The notes under the pieces were generated by a model, which had not been told where the DNA came from, did no database searches, and saw only the letters and a program-made list of their open reading frames with translations. A stretch of 64,000 nt of DNA from Flavobacterium tistrianum (lineage in GTDB: Bacteria > Bacteroidota > Bacteroidia > Flavobacteriales > Flavobacteriaceae): contig NZ_QJRH01000068.1 of the NCBI RefSeq assembly GCF_003254545.1, positions 282,863 through 346,862 on the forward strand, given 5' to 3'. Shown piece by piece: positions 8,759 to 16,920 of the stretch; positions within the stretch are counted from its first letter, which is position 1; the number at the start of each line of letters is the position of its first letter. The position numbers were made by a program, and so were the translations under genes.

Positions 8759-11700
8759 ATGGATATTGTACATTTAAATAAAATTCAAAAAACAGCCGGA
8801 TTTCCTGTTGTAGGAATTAGTACTGCGACAACTGAATTTGAAATTCTAAAAAAAATAATTTCAGAATTTCCAGCAGATTCAGGAATGGCCTTTATTATTA
8901 TTGAAGATTTGCATTATGCTCAATCCGAAAAGCTTGCCGAAAAGCTTACAGAACATTCCAAAATACCAGTAATCGAAATTGTAAATACAATTGATCTTCA
9001 TCCCAATCACATTTACATTATTCCTGAGAATAACTTTCTTGAGTTAGAAAATGGGCTTCTTATCCTTAAATTGCGAACCAGAAGCAGCATTGCCACAAAT
9101 TGCCTAGATTTATTTTTTGACGCACTTGCGACGGTTTACAAAAGTTACACTATTGGACTCGTAATTTCGGGAACTTCTCTGGATAGCTTTGCAGGATTGA
9201 AAAAAGTGAAAGAAATGGGCGGAACTTCAATTGCCGTTTCACACAAAAAAGGGATCCCAAAAAATGATGATACTTCAGATTTTATAGATCATTTTACTGC
9301 AGCAGATCGAGTGGCAGAAAAATTAGCAGAAATACAAAAAAGCTATATTGCTAATCATGCGTATGAAGAAAGTGAAGAAAATGTTACAGCAGATGAAAAA
9401 AAACTGCTTAAAGAAATTATCTCGCTATTATACCTTAAAACCCGTACCGATTTTTATCATTATAAACATCAGACAATCCGGAGACGCATTGCCAAAAGGA
9501 TGGTCATTACACATCAGGAAACTACTCAAAAATATCTCAATTTTCTTAAAAATAACAATGCAGAACTAGAATATTTATTCAATGACATCTTAATTCCTGT
9601 AACCTATTTTTTTAGGGATCAGTCTTATTTTGATCACTTGTGTAAAACTATTTTTCCTGCACTCTTAGAAAATTTTGATACAGGCACTTTAAGGATCTGG
9701 TCTGCAGGATGTTCGACTGGCGAAGAGCCTTACTCAATGGCAATATGCCTTCACGAATATTTAGAACAGCATAATAAATCCAATATTTCAATTCAAATTT
9801 TTGCTTCCGATTTATCAGAACATTGCATTGCAAAAGCACGTTCGGGAGTTTATACCCAGCAGGACGTCAAAAATATTGAGAGCGAAAGACTCGAAAAATA
9901 TTTCATCAAAAGAAATAATGGGTATCATATCACTAAAATTATTCGAGATATGTGCGTTTTTGCTGTCCATGATTTGACACGCGATACTTCATTTTCAAAA
10001 ATAGATTTTATTTCCTGCCGAAATGTTCTAATTTATTTTGACACACAATTGCAAAATCAGGTTTTGGCTTCTTTTCATTATTCACTTAGAGATAATGGCA
10101 TTTTGTTTTTAGGGAAATCCGAATCGGCCAATGGTGTTTCCGATTTATTTACGCCCATAAACAAACAGGAAAAAATCTATATCAGAAAAAATGATATTAA
10201 ACGAAACAAAACCATTCGATTAGGACTGAACGAAAAATCGAAAAATGATGTTCCTGAAACTAATGAAACTGATTATAAAAAAATTGCCTCTGATATTCTT
10301 CTTGAAAACTTTTCTCCGGCCGCAGTAATGATCAACGAACAGCTTGAAATTGTGTATTTTCATGGAGACACGAGTCCGTTTTTACAGCCGGCATCGGGGA
10401 AACCAAGTTTCAATATTTTGAATATGGTTCGTGAAGAAATTAGTTTTGAACTAAGAAATGCCATTTTAAAAACCCGAAACGAGAAAAAAAATAGTTCAAG
10501 TGGCCATATTTCTGTAAAAAAACAGCCTTTTTTAACTTCTTTTGAAGTCATTTTTCTTCCGTCAAATCATGATTTATTGCTGATTGTTTTCTGTAAAAAA
10601 TCAGCCGCACATTCTGAAAAAGTGATTTTGGACGAAAACCATTCTAGCGAACTCGAAAAAGAATTGCATCAGCTTCAAGGCGATTTTAAAAGAGTTACAG
10701 AAGAACAGCAGATTTATTTTGAAGAGTTGCAAACCACCAACGAAGAATTACTTACAAATTCAGAAGAATTACAGCTTATAAACGAAAAACTATCTGCCTC
10801 TGCAGAAGAGCTTCAGTCTAACAATAAAGAGCTTTCGTATGTAAATGATGAACTGCAAAATCGTCGCGAAGAACTAGCTGTAATGCGTAATTTTTATGAA
10901 TCTATTGTAAAAACAATTCGTGGTCCGCTAATTATAATTGACAAGAATGCAATAATTAAAACTGTCAATCCTTCCTTCTATCATTATTTTAAAGCATTAC
11001 AAGAAGAGACCGAAGGACAGTCGCTCTTTGAGATTGGATCATGCCATTGGAACATACCTGAATTTAAAGAATCGGTTTTAAACAAGGTGCTTCTGGGTAA
11101 AGTGATTGAAAATTTCAAGATCCAGTTTAATCTCGACAACGGCATAAAGAAAACAATGCTTCTGAATGCTGCTCCTATAGCTGATTCAGTTCCTGAAGGG
11201 ATGATTTTGATTGCGCTTGAAGATGTCACCGAATTAGAGTTTAGCAACGAATTGATAAAAAATAAAAACCAAGAACTTCAAAGTTACAACAGACAATTGG
11301 AATCTTTTACCGATGCTGCCAGCCACAATCTTTTAGAACCTGGCCGTAAAATATACATGTTCGGAAAAAAGATTTTAGACAACGAAAAAAATCTATCAGA
11401 ATCGGGCAGACATAATCTTAACCGTCTGCTAAGTTCGGCAGTAAACCTGAATCAGCTTATTGAAGATTTGATTGACTATTCTAAAGTGAATTTTAGCGAA
11501 AAGTCTTTTAAAAAAACGGATCTAAATGTTGTGGTAAAAAAAACCGTTACTGAACTCAAAAGCATTATTCAAGAACACAAAGCAGAGATAACTTTCGATC
11601 TGCTTCCTGTTTTATATGGCATTCCTTCTCAGTTGAAACAGCTTTTTTCGCAATTAATAACCAATTCCATCAAATATGCAAAGAAAGAAACAAACCCGCA

Positions 11701-11992
11701 AATTCAGATAAGTGCTGCCAATCCATCTCCAGAAGAACTCAAGCACATAAAAGCAGATTCTAATCTAAATTATGCTAAAATCATGATTAGAGATAATGGA
11801 ATGGGTTTTGCAAAAGATTTTGAAAATCTAATTTTTAATCCTTTCTATAAACTCCACAGTAACGAAAATCATTATGGCAGCGGACTAGGTTTAACTCTCG
11901 TGCACAAAATTGTTTCTAATCATAATGGCTTTATTCAGGCATCGAGCAAACCAGAAATAGGAACGGCAATTTGCATTTATCTTCCTGTATAA
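8759..11992 (+). CDS. CheB-CheR-PAS-histidine kinase fusion with degenerate CheB domain
   Basis: The 1077-residue protein has a CheB methylesterase-like domain (residues 13-190), a CheR methyltransferase domain (about 205-470; SAM site AGCSTGEEPYS at 316, then FASDLSE and ISCRNVLIYFD), a weak PAS, a long coiled coil (about 630-715, rich in EELQ repeats), a PAS (about 720-840) and a HisKA/ATPase kinase (H-box AASHNLLEP; N-box QLITNSIKYAKK; DNGMGFA; GSGLGLT). In CheB the catalytic Ser position reads Ala (GISTATTE for GIGASAGG) and the His position reads Asp (IIIEDLH for VVVQHL); only the Asp of SGTSLDS remains. CheR looks intact. Such proteins are common in non-motile-by-flagella Bacteroidota and act outside chemotaxis. 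Confidence 0.92.
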   Translation: MDIVHLNKIQKTAGFPVVGISTATTEFEILKKIISEFPADSGMAFIIIEDLHYAQSEKLAEKLTEHSKIPVIEIVNTIDLHPNHIYIIPENNFLELENGLLILKLRTRSSIATNCLDLFFDALATVYKSYTIGLVISGTSLDSFAGLKKVKEMGGTSIAVSHKKGIPKNDDTSDFIDHFTAADRVAEKLAEIQKSYIANHAYEESEENVTADEKKLLKEIISLLYLKTRTDFYHYKHQTIRRRIAKRMVITHQETTQKYLNFLKNNNAELEYLFNDILIPVTYFFRDQSYFDHLCKTIFPALLENFDTGTLRIWSAGCSTGEEPYSMAICLHEYLEQHNKSNISIQIFASDLSEHCIAKARSGVYTQQDVKNIESERLEKYFIKRNNGYHITKIIRDMCVFAVHDLTRDTSFSKIDFISCRNVLIYFDTQLQNQVLASFHYSLRDNGILFLGKSESANGVSDLFTPINKQEKIYIRKNDIKRNKTIRLGLNEKSKNDVPETNETDYKKIASDILLENFSPAAVMINEQLEIVYFHGDTSPFLQPASGKPSFNILNMVREEISFELRNAILKTRNEKKNSSSGHISVKKQPFLTSFEVIFLPSNHDLLLIVFCKKSAAHSEKVILDENHSSELEKELHQLQGDFKRVTEEQQIYFEELQTTNEELLTNSEELQLINEKLSASAEELQSNNKELSYVNDELQNRREELAVMRNFYESIVKTIRGPLIIIDKNAIIKTVNPSFYHYFKALQEETEGQSLFEIGSCHWNIPEFKESVLNKVLLGKVIENFKIQFNLDNGIKKTMLLNAAPIADSVPEGMILIALEDVTELEFSNELIKNKNQELQSYNRQLESFTDAASHNLLEPGRKIYMFGKKILDNEKNLSESGRHNLNRLLSSAVNLNQLIEDLIDYSKVNFSEKSFKKTDLNVVVKKTVTELKSIIQEHKAEITFDLLPVLYGIPSQLKQLFSQLITNSIKYAKKETNPQIQISAANPSPEELKHIKADSNLNYAKIMIRDNGMGFAKDFENLIFNPFYKLHSNENHYGSGLGLTLVHKIVSNHNGFIQASSKPEIGTAICIYLPV

Positions 11993-12020
11993 AAAAGAGC
12001 GGATATTTTTCCGCTCTTTT
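11993..12020. terminator. Bidirectional intrinsic terminator
   Basis: AAAAGAGCGG (11993-12002) pairs with CCGCTCTTTT (12011-12020). It lies between two convergent genes and has A and T runs on the appropriate sides for both strands. Confidence 0.9.
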
Positions 12021-12026
12021 TACTCT

Positions 12027-12293
12027 TTAATCCGTTTTTGTATCTTCATTTCCAAAGGTTTGAATATTCATCTCAGAATTATCTTTATGTCTGAGTTCTT
12101 CATAATCAGCATCATCTCCCCAATCTCCTGTATTTTGTTTTTGAATTGGACTCGTTGCTTCATTTAATTCTTCTGCCTTATTCTCATCATTCGGAAAATA
12201 CATATGATATCCTAAAATAGGATCCCAATTTGCTTCTTGCGTACGATCAATACCTTCTTGGAATAAATCGTTTTTTTCATTTCTTGTATCCAT
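12027..12293 (-). CDS. Small acidic hypothetical protein
   Basis: This 88-residue protein (MDTRNEKNDLFQEGIDRTQE...) is hydrophilic, rich in Asp, Glu and Asn, and without signal peptide or membrane segment. The central WDPILGYHMYFPNDENKAEE stretch looks like the only ordered part. I do not recognise a family. It converges on the CheBR-kinase gene and shares its terminator. The gap to the next gene on the same strand (130 bases) is AT-rich. Function unknown. Confidence 0.6.
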   Translation of the reverse strand: MDTRNEKNDLFQEGIDRTQEANWDPILGYHMYFPNDENKAEELNEATSPIQKQNTGDWGDDADYEELRHKDNSEMNIQTFGNEDTKTD

Positions 12294-12423
12294 TTTCTGC
12301 TGCTTTTTATACCATCAAAAATTGAAAGTATGATTATTACTTTGTTTTCATAAAACAGTAAAATTCAACAAATTAAGCAAAGCATTTGTTATATCATTTT
12401 GGAGAAATTTTATATGATTCTGG

Positions 12424-12870
12424 TTATAATGTTTTGATTTTGTTTCGCCATTTTGATTTGTATTGTTCAGCAGAATGTTTTAATGACCAATATTCTATTA
12501 TAGTTTGTATGGTTTCTTTAAATTTTTCATCACTATAAGGCGTAATAAAATAACTCTTTGCTGGTATTGCATAAGTGTCTATGACAAAAGAACTGGTAAA
12601 CAAAATAGAATAGAAAAGACAAGGACATTTCATTTTCCTTAATATTGTTTTTTTATAATTAGATTGACGGTCATCTTCATTGAATTGCAATACATTCGAA
12701 AATAACAAAAAAGGTATATTTTTTTGAGTCGTCATATGCGACATAGCTTCTGCAAAAGTGTTAAAACAAAGCAAATTATTTCGAAGTTTCAAATCTGAAA
12801 TAATTTCCTGAAATAGGAGACGATTCTCTTTATTTTCTTCTATTACTATTATGTTTCCTTTTATATTCAT
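12424..12870 (-). CDS. Degenerate receiver-domain protein
   Basis: The 148 residues follow the length and pattern of a single receiver domain: a beta-1 strand IIVIEENKENRLLF, where the acidic pair is Glu-Glu; a beta-3 strand PFLLFSNVLQFN, where the phospho-acceptor Asp is replaced by Ser/Asn; and a beta-5 strand SYFITPYSDEKF, with the Lys replaced by Thr before the conserved Pro. It is therefore probably not phosphorylated in the normal way and may act as a phosphate-independent partner or decoy. It lies near two other two-component genes. The family assignment rests on pattern only. Confidence 0.6.
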   Translation of the reverse strand: MNIKGNIIVIEENKENRLLFQEIISDLKLRNNLLCFNTFAEAMSHMTTQKNIPFLLFSNVLQFNEDDRQSNYKKTILRKMKCPCLFYSILFTSSFVIDTYAIPAKSYFITPYSDEKFKETIQTIIEYWSLKHSAEQYKSKWRNKIKTL

Positions 12871-13123
12871 GATTACAATCTTTTGGGTTAGACATTCAGA
12901 ATATTCTCTATTTTCAAAGTTCCAACTTTTAAAATCGTTTATTTATACAATTTTTATACAGATTTATATAATTCCCATATTTATTTTTATAAAACACTAA
13001 ATATCAAACAAATAATCTAAGATTTAAAAATGAGAATAATGAAACAATCTCTAATAATTATGTAAGCGACAGAATAACGATCCCTCTATTTTGGGAAAAA
13101 TTTTAAACCAATAATCCCGACAT

Positions 13124-13282
13124 ATGAAAAACTTATCTCTGAAAATTTTCGTAATCATTATTTCAATAGGAGCTCATTATAGCTGTGAAGCGCTCTGTGA
13201 AGATGAAGATTCTCCTCGCAGTCAAAAAGAAGCCTCAGTATACAAAAAGGCAGATAGCTTAAATGTTTCTACACTTGACTAA
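13124..13282 (+). CDS. Small Cys-containing exported peptide/lipoprotein
   Basis: A 52-residue frame begins MKNLSLKIFVIIISIGAHYS and continues CEALCEDEDSPRSQKEA. The hydrophobic N-terminus followed by Cys21 looks like a lipoprotein signal, though HYSC is a weak lipobox. The remainder is short and charged. A good terminator follows 6 bases after the stop, supporting a real transcription unit. It is shorter than usual gene-calling limits. Function unknown. Confidence 0.5.
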   Translation: MKNLSLKIFVIIISIGAHYSCEALCEDEDSPRSQKEASVYKKADSLNVSTLD

Positions 13283-13287
13283 AAAAC

Positions 13288-13324
13288 AAAACAGCCTGCA
13301 AACATAAAGCTTACAGGCTGTTTC
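13288..13324. terminator. Intrinsic terminator between convergent genes
   Basis: AAACAGCCTG (about 13289-13298) pairs with CAGGCTGTTT (13314-13323); the loop has room for further pairing. T-run on the plus strand and A-run upstream make it usable by both converging genes. Confidence 0.8.
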
Positions 13325-13355
13325 TAACAATCTAAAGTTCTGAAAAAAATTCTCT

Positions 13356-15218
13356 TTAAAAAGTAACTAGTTTTACCCCCAAAGTAAACCAGCGTGAAGG
13401 CAATGGCACTGCCCCTACTTCGTAATAAGTGGCATTAAAAATATTCTGTCCATCTAAGAAAATGGTGAATTTATTAATCGCCTGACTTACTCTAAAGTCA
13501 TTTATCCAATAAGATGGGCCTGTAATTCTTTCGTTAAAACGAGTGGCAAACATTACAGATAAGTTTTTAAACTGATAATCTATCGTATTGGTAATTTGGT
13601 GTTTTAATGAAGAAATTGCATATTTTGAATACGTTTCTGTACGCGCACTTTTGAACTCAGAATCTAAATAGGTGTAGGCCAAAAGAATGCTTAATCTTGA
13701 ATCTTTAGAGAAATCAAATCTGTAATTTCCGCGTAAATTAATTCCGTTTGTATTCAAATCTCCTGTATTTTGACTTTGCCAAGGCTGTGTTGTTAGATTT
13801 CGCATCCAATCGATATAATTGTCGATTTTTCTGTAGAAATAATTCGCATTCAAACTCAAAGCTCTTTTGTTGTATTTGAAACCAATTTCACTCTGAAAAG
13901 CGTTTTCCGAATCTAAATCTGGGTTTCCAACATTTCCTGTCTGTTTCAAATATAAATCTGTAAAAGACGGAATTCTTTGGCTTGTTCCAACATTTCCAAT
14001 AATCTTAAAGGCATCTGTAATGGCATAACTTGCATCGATTCCTGGATAAATCTGCCATTTATAATCAGAATTGTAATTTAAATATGTTCCGATATTTACA
14101 TCTAGTTTTTCAGTAAAGCTTCTTCTGTATTCTGCATAAAGTCCAACATTTTCGCGATCGTGATCTCCAATGTTTGAAGAGTGGATGTTTTCATTTCTAA
14201 ATTCAGCTCCAAAACCAATTTCTCCTTTCGATAATTTTACTGTAGAGTTCAATTCTCCTGCGATAGAATTGGTGTAATGCTGGCTTCTTCCAACAGCCAA
14301 ATTTGAGTTTCCTAAATAACGGTAATCATCATAATTGTAACGATATGTTATTCTCGGCATAATTTTCCAACTCTCCGTAATTTGATGATTGGATTGAAGA
14401 TTGGCAAAAGTAGTCTGAACAATTTCTGTTGAGTTTTTATCTCCTGGCGCAGCGTAGAATCCGTTTGCTCCAAACCCGTTTTTGATGTAGCCTGCAGAAC
14501 CCTGAATTTCATTTTTATCATTGATCTGAACATTTCCCTGATAGAAAATTTTATTGTTTTCGAATGCTGTATTGTAGTGGTAACCGTTGCTTTTATCATG
14601 GGAAGCAAAAAGTAAATGCTGCTGTTTCTCTTTACCTAAAACTGCTCCAGCCTGAACTCCTGTTCCGTAAAAAGTATCACCTGTATCTTGGGTATCTTTT
14701 TCGAAGTTAGAACCTGCATAAGTGCTTACCATAAATCCAGAATCGGTTGGCTTTTTGGTAATAATATTAATTGCTCCAGTTAAACTGTTGATTCCGTAAA
14801 TTCTCGCTGCTGGTCCGCGAACTACCTCAATTCTTTCAATTGCCTCAACCGGAAGAGGCAGATTTAGCATATTATGGGCAGTTTGCGAGTCAATAACTTT
14901 TGCTCCGTTTAATAGAACAACAGTCTGCTCAAAACTTCCACCGTCAACACTAATGTCAGCTTGAGTTCCGAATGGTCCTCTTTGTCTGATATCAACTCCA
15001 TTAGCATATTGCAATACTTCTTGCAATGTTCTTCCTGGCAGTTTTTTAATGGTTTCGCTCGAAATAACATATACATTTCTGTTTTGCTTAGAAATTGGTG
15101 TATTAAAACGGCCTTCATTAATAACGACTTCATCCATTTGGTTGATGGAATCTTTTTTTGTCTGTGCGTAAAAATTGGTACAAATTACTGCAAAGGCAGC
15201 AAAATAGATTTTTTTCAT
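13356..15218 (-). CDS. BtuB-like TonB-dependent outer-membrane receptor
   Basis: The 620-residue protein has a signal peptide (MKKIYFAAFAVICTNFYAQ), a short TonB-box-like stretch (MDEVVINEGRF), and a plug domain (about 45-150; LPGRTLQEVLQYANGVDIRQ, VEVVRGPAARIYG-type end). A 22-strand-type barrel follows, ending in aromatic-Phe (LGVKLVTF). The size and plug are like the vitamin B12 receptor group, but the ligand is not shown: there is no cobalamin riboswitch upstream. Instead a MocR-type operator candidate (15255-15301) lies 36 bases before the start. That points to a small nutrient controlled by a PLP-binding regulator, for example vitamin B6 or an amino compound (inference). Confidence 0.88.
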   Translation of the reverse strand: MKKIYFAAFAVICTNFYAQTKKDSINQMDEVVINEGRFNTPISKQNRNVYVISSETIKKLPGRTLQEVLQYANGVDIRQRGPFGTQADISVDGGSFEQTVVLLNGAKVIDSQTAHNMLNLPLPVEAIERIEVVRGPAARIYGINSLTGAINIITKKPTDSGFMVSTYAGSNFEKDTQDTGDTFYGTGVQAGAVLGKEKQQHLLFASHDKSNGYHYNTAFENNKIFYQGNVQINDKNEIQGSAGYIKNGFGANGFYAAPGDKNSTEIVQTTFANLQSNHQITESWKIMPRITYRYNYDDYRYLGNSNLAVGRSQHYTNSIAGELNSTVKLSKGEIGFGAEFRNENIHSSNIGDHDRENVGLYAEYRRSFTEKLDVNIGTYLNYNSDYKWQIYPGIDASYAITDAFKIIGNVGTSQRIPSFTDLYLKQTGNVGNPDLDSENAFQSEIGFKYNKRALSLNANYFYRKIDNYIDWMRNLTTQPWQSQNTGDLNTNGINLRGNYRFDFSKDSRLSILLAYTYLDSEFKSARTETYSKYAISSLKHQITNTIDYQFKNLSVMFATRFNERITGPSYWINDFRVSQAINKFTIFLDGQNIFNATYYEVGAVPLPSRWFTLGVKLVTF

Positions 15219-15254
15219 TTTGGTTTACTATTTTTTTGGCAAAAGTAATGGCTT

Positions 15255-15301
15255 ACCGTACCAACAAAGTATACCAGTTCAATAATTATAAGTGGTCCGG
15301 T
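15255..15301. promoter_or_regulatory. Candidate MocR operator upstream of the TonB receptor
   Basis: ACCGTACCA (15255-15263) and TGGTCCGGT (15293-15301) form a near-perfect inverted repeat with an internal TACCAGTT half-site. A very similar 46-base sequence, with the same spacing to within one base, lies over the start of the MocR regulator gene (42171-42216). Shared blocks are CCGTACCAACAAA, CAGTT, and GTCCGGTT. Confidence 0.6.
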
Positions 15302-15466
15302 TTGTTTTCTATTCTATTTGGTGTAAAATTAAATAAAACGAATACAAACCTGAAAGATATTACTTATAAATCAAATATTTAGCTCGCATTTTTTTGCACA
15401 TCGCTAAACCTTTTTTCCTCTAATCTATTATAAACGATTCGTAAATTATTGTGGTATTTTTTTTTT

Positions 15467-15596
15467 GCCACGAATTCACGAATTATTTTTTTATAATCTG
15501 TGTGAAAAATAATGTCTAGAATTACACTAATTAATTTAAATAATTTGTAGCATATTATAGACAATGTATTGAATTAATAATTCGTGAATTCGTGGC
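15467..15596. repeat. Inverted-repeat element of about 130 bp
   Basis: Perfect 19-base arms GCCACGAATTCACGAATTA (15467-15485) and its complement (15578-15596) flank 92 AT-rich bases. It may be a small non-autonomous mobile element or a long terminator hairpin. It ends 13 bases before the stop of the next minus-strand gene. The remaining part of the gap (15302-15466) shows no gene. Confidence 0.75.
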
Positions 15597-15608
15597 GGAA
15601 AAAAGCTT

Positions 15609-16916
15609 TTAAGACCTATTAATCTGTCTCCAGATCTTTGCACTAAAATCGTCTTTGTACATTAATCTGTTTGTTCTAGTTGGATTAACTCGATTTGTTA
15701 GAATGATTAAAAATCGATTTGTATTTCGATTCATAAAGAAAAAAGTTCCTGTAAAACCAGTATGTCCAAAATCATCTTTTGTAAAAAACTCGTCTGGTTT
15801 TCTTTTATCAAAACCTAAACCGCGATAAATTCCTTCTTTTACAAGAGGAGAATCTGTAAACTCTTTTACAACTTTTGCTTTTAGAATCTGTTTTCCTTTA
15901 TAATTTCCGTTGTTCATTAGCATTTTGCAGATTACGGCAATCGATTCTGCGTTTGCAAACAAACCTGCATTTCCAGAAACACCCCCAAAAATAGCCGCAG
16001 CTTCATCGTGTACATAACCTTTTACAGTATCTTTTCTAAAGAAATTATCTACTTCAGTTGGCATGACATTATCTATAGAAGTCCATTTTAGCGGATTATA
16101 TCCAATTTTTGAAATGCCCAATTCGGTATAAATTTCATTTGTAAACTGATCCAGTTTTTTTCCTGTTTTGGTTTCAATCATTTGTTTCACCAAAAGCAAG
16201 TTTAAATCGCTGTACAAATATTTCCCTCTCGGATTTGTATTTGCCTTTGCAATCCTTTCATAAACCGACGGATAAAATTCTGGATTGAGCCACATGTTTT
16301 TATAAATCTGAACCCAGTTTTCCTTTGGTTCAAAAACCAAATATTTTGAATCGTAAACTATGTTTTTGTTCACATACATATTATCAAAAGGCTCAACATA
16401 TTGCTCAGATTTCTGATTGCTCAAAAAAGGCGAATTGTCTGGCGTAGAAAGCAATGCTTGATAAAAAGTAATACTTGGCGTTAATCCAGAAGTATGCGTT
16501 AAGAGTTCAAAAAGCGTTAAATCTGAAATAGCTGTGTTTTTATACATTGGAACAATTTGTCCAACTTGATCTGTCAATTTAATTTTTCCATTTCCGACCA
16601 AACGCATTGTTACAAGTGTTGCGCCCAAAACTTTAGACATTGAAGCCAAATCAAAAACGTCTTCTGATTTTACTAATTGCTTTTTGGTATAATCGTGATA
16701 GCCATAATTTTTAGAAATCAGATTAAAATCTCCTGTACCCACGATAATTTGTGCTCCTGGGAAAAAGCTTTTCTCCAAAGCATTTGTCATCATCGAATCG
16801 ATATAAACTTCATTTCGCTTTACATCAAAAGATTGCTTTGCGTTTTTCTGTGAATAACCTTTTGCTCCCAGAAAAATCAAGGAAACCATTATAATTTTAA
16901 TACCAATATTTTTCAT
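15609..16916 (-). CDS. Beta-lactamase-family serine hydrolase (AmiE/PBP4*-like)
   Basis: This 435-residue exported protein (signal MKNIGIKIIMVSLIFLGAKG) has the serine beta-lactamase/PBP motifs SMSK (residues 92-95), YSD in KYLYSDLNLL (in place of YxN) and HTG in FGHTGFTG (in place of KTG). It shares long motifs with the C-terminal half of the NagZ fusion at 37704-40700 (GYVHDEAAA, GGVSGNAGLF, GLGFDKR, FGHTGFTG), so the two are paralogues. In Bacillus subtilis a member of this superfamily, AmiE, removes peptides from MurNAc; such an amidase or a D,D-peptidase role fits here. It lies 4 bases after the GH20 gene, the last gene of a three-gene operon. Confidence 0.85.
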   Translation of the reverse strand: MKNIGIKIIMVSLIFLGAKGYSQKNAKQSFDVKRNEVYIDSMMTNALEKSFFPGAQIIVGTGDFNLISKNYGYHDYTKKQLVKSEDVFDLASMSKVLGATLVTMRLVGNGKIKLTDQVGQIVPMYKNTAISDLTLFELLTHTSGLTPSITFYQALLSTPDNSPFLSNQKSEQYVEPFDNMYVNKNIVYDSKYLVFEPKENWVQIYKNMWLNPEFYPSVYERIAKANTNPRGKYLYSDLNLLLVKQMIETKTGKKLDQFTNEIYTELGISKIGYNPLKWTSIDNVMPTEVDNFFRKDTVKGYVHDEAAAIFGGVSGNAGLFANAESIAVICKMLMNNGNYKGKQILKAKVVKEFTDSPLVKEGIYRGLGFDKRKPDEFFTKDDFGHTGFTGTFFFMNRNTNRFLIILTNRVNPTRTNRLMYKDDFSAKIWRQINRS

Positions 16917-16920
16917 AACA

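Noticed and set aside
15219..15400. Cobalamin riboswitch before the BtuB-like receptor
   Set aside because: No B12-box or related core is visible; the region holds the MocR-type operator instead.
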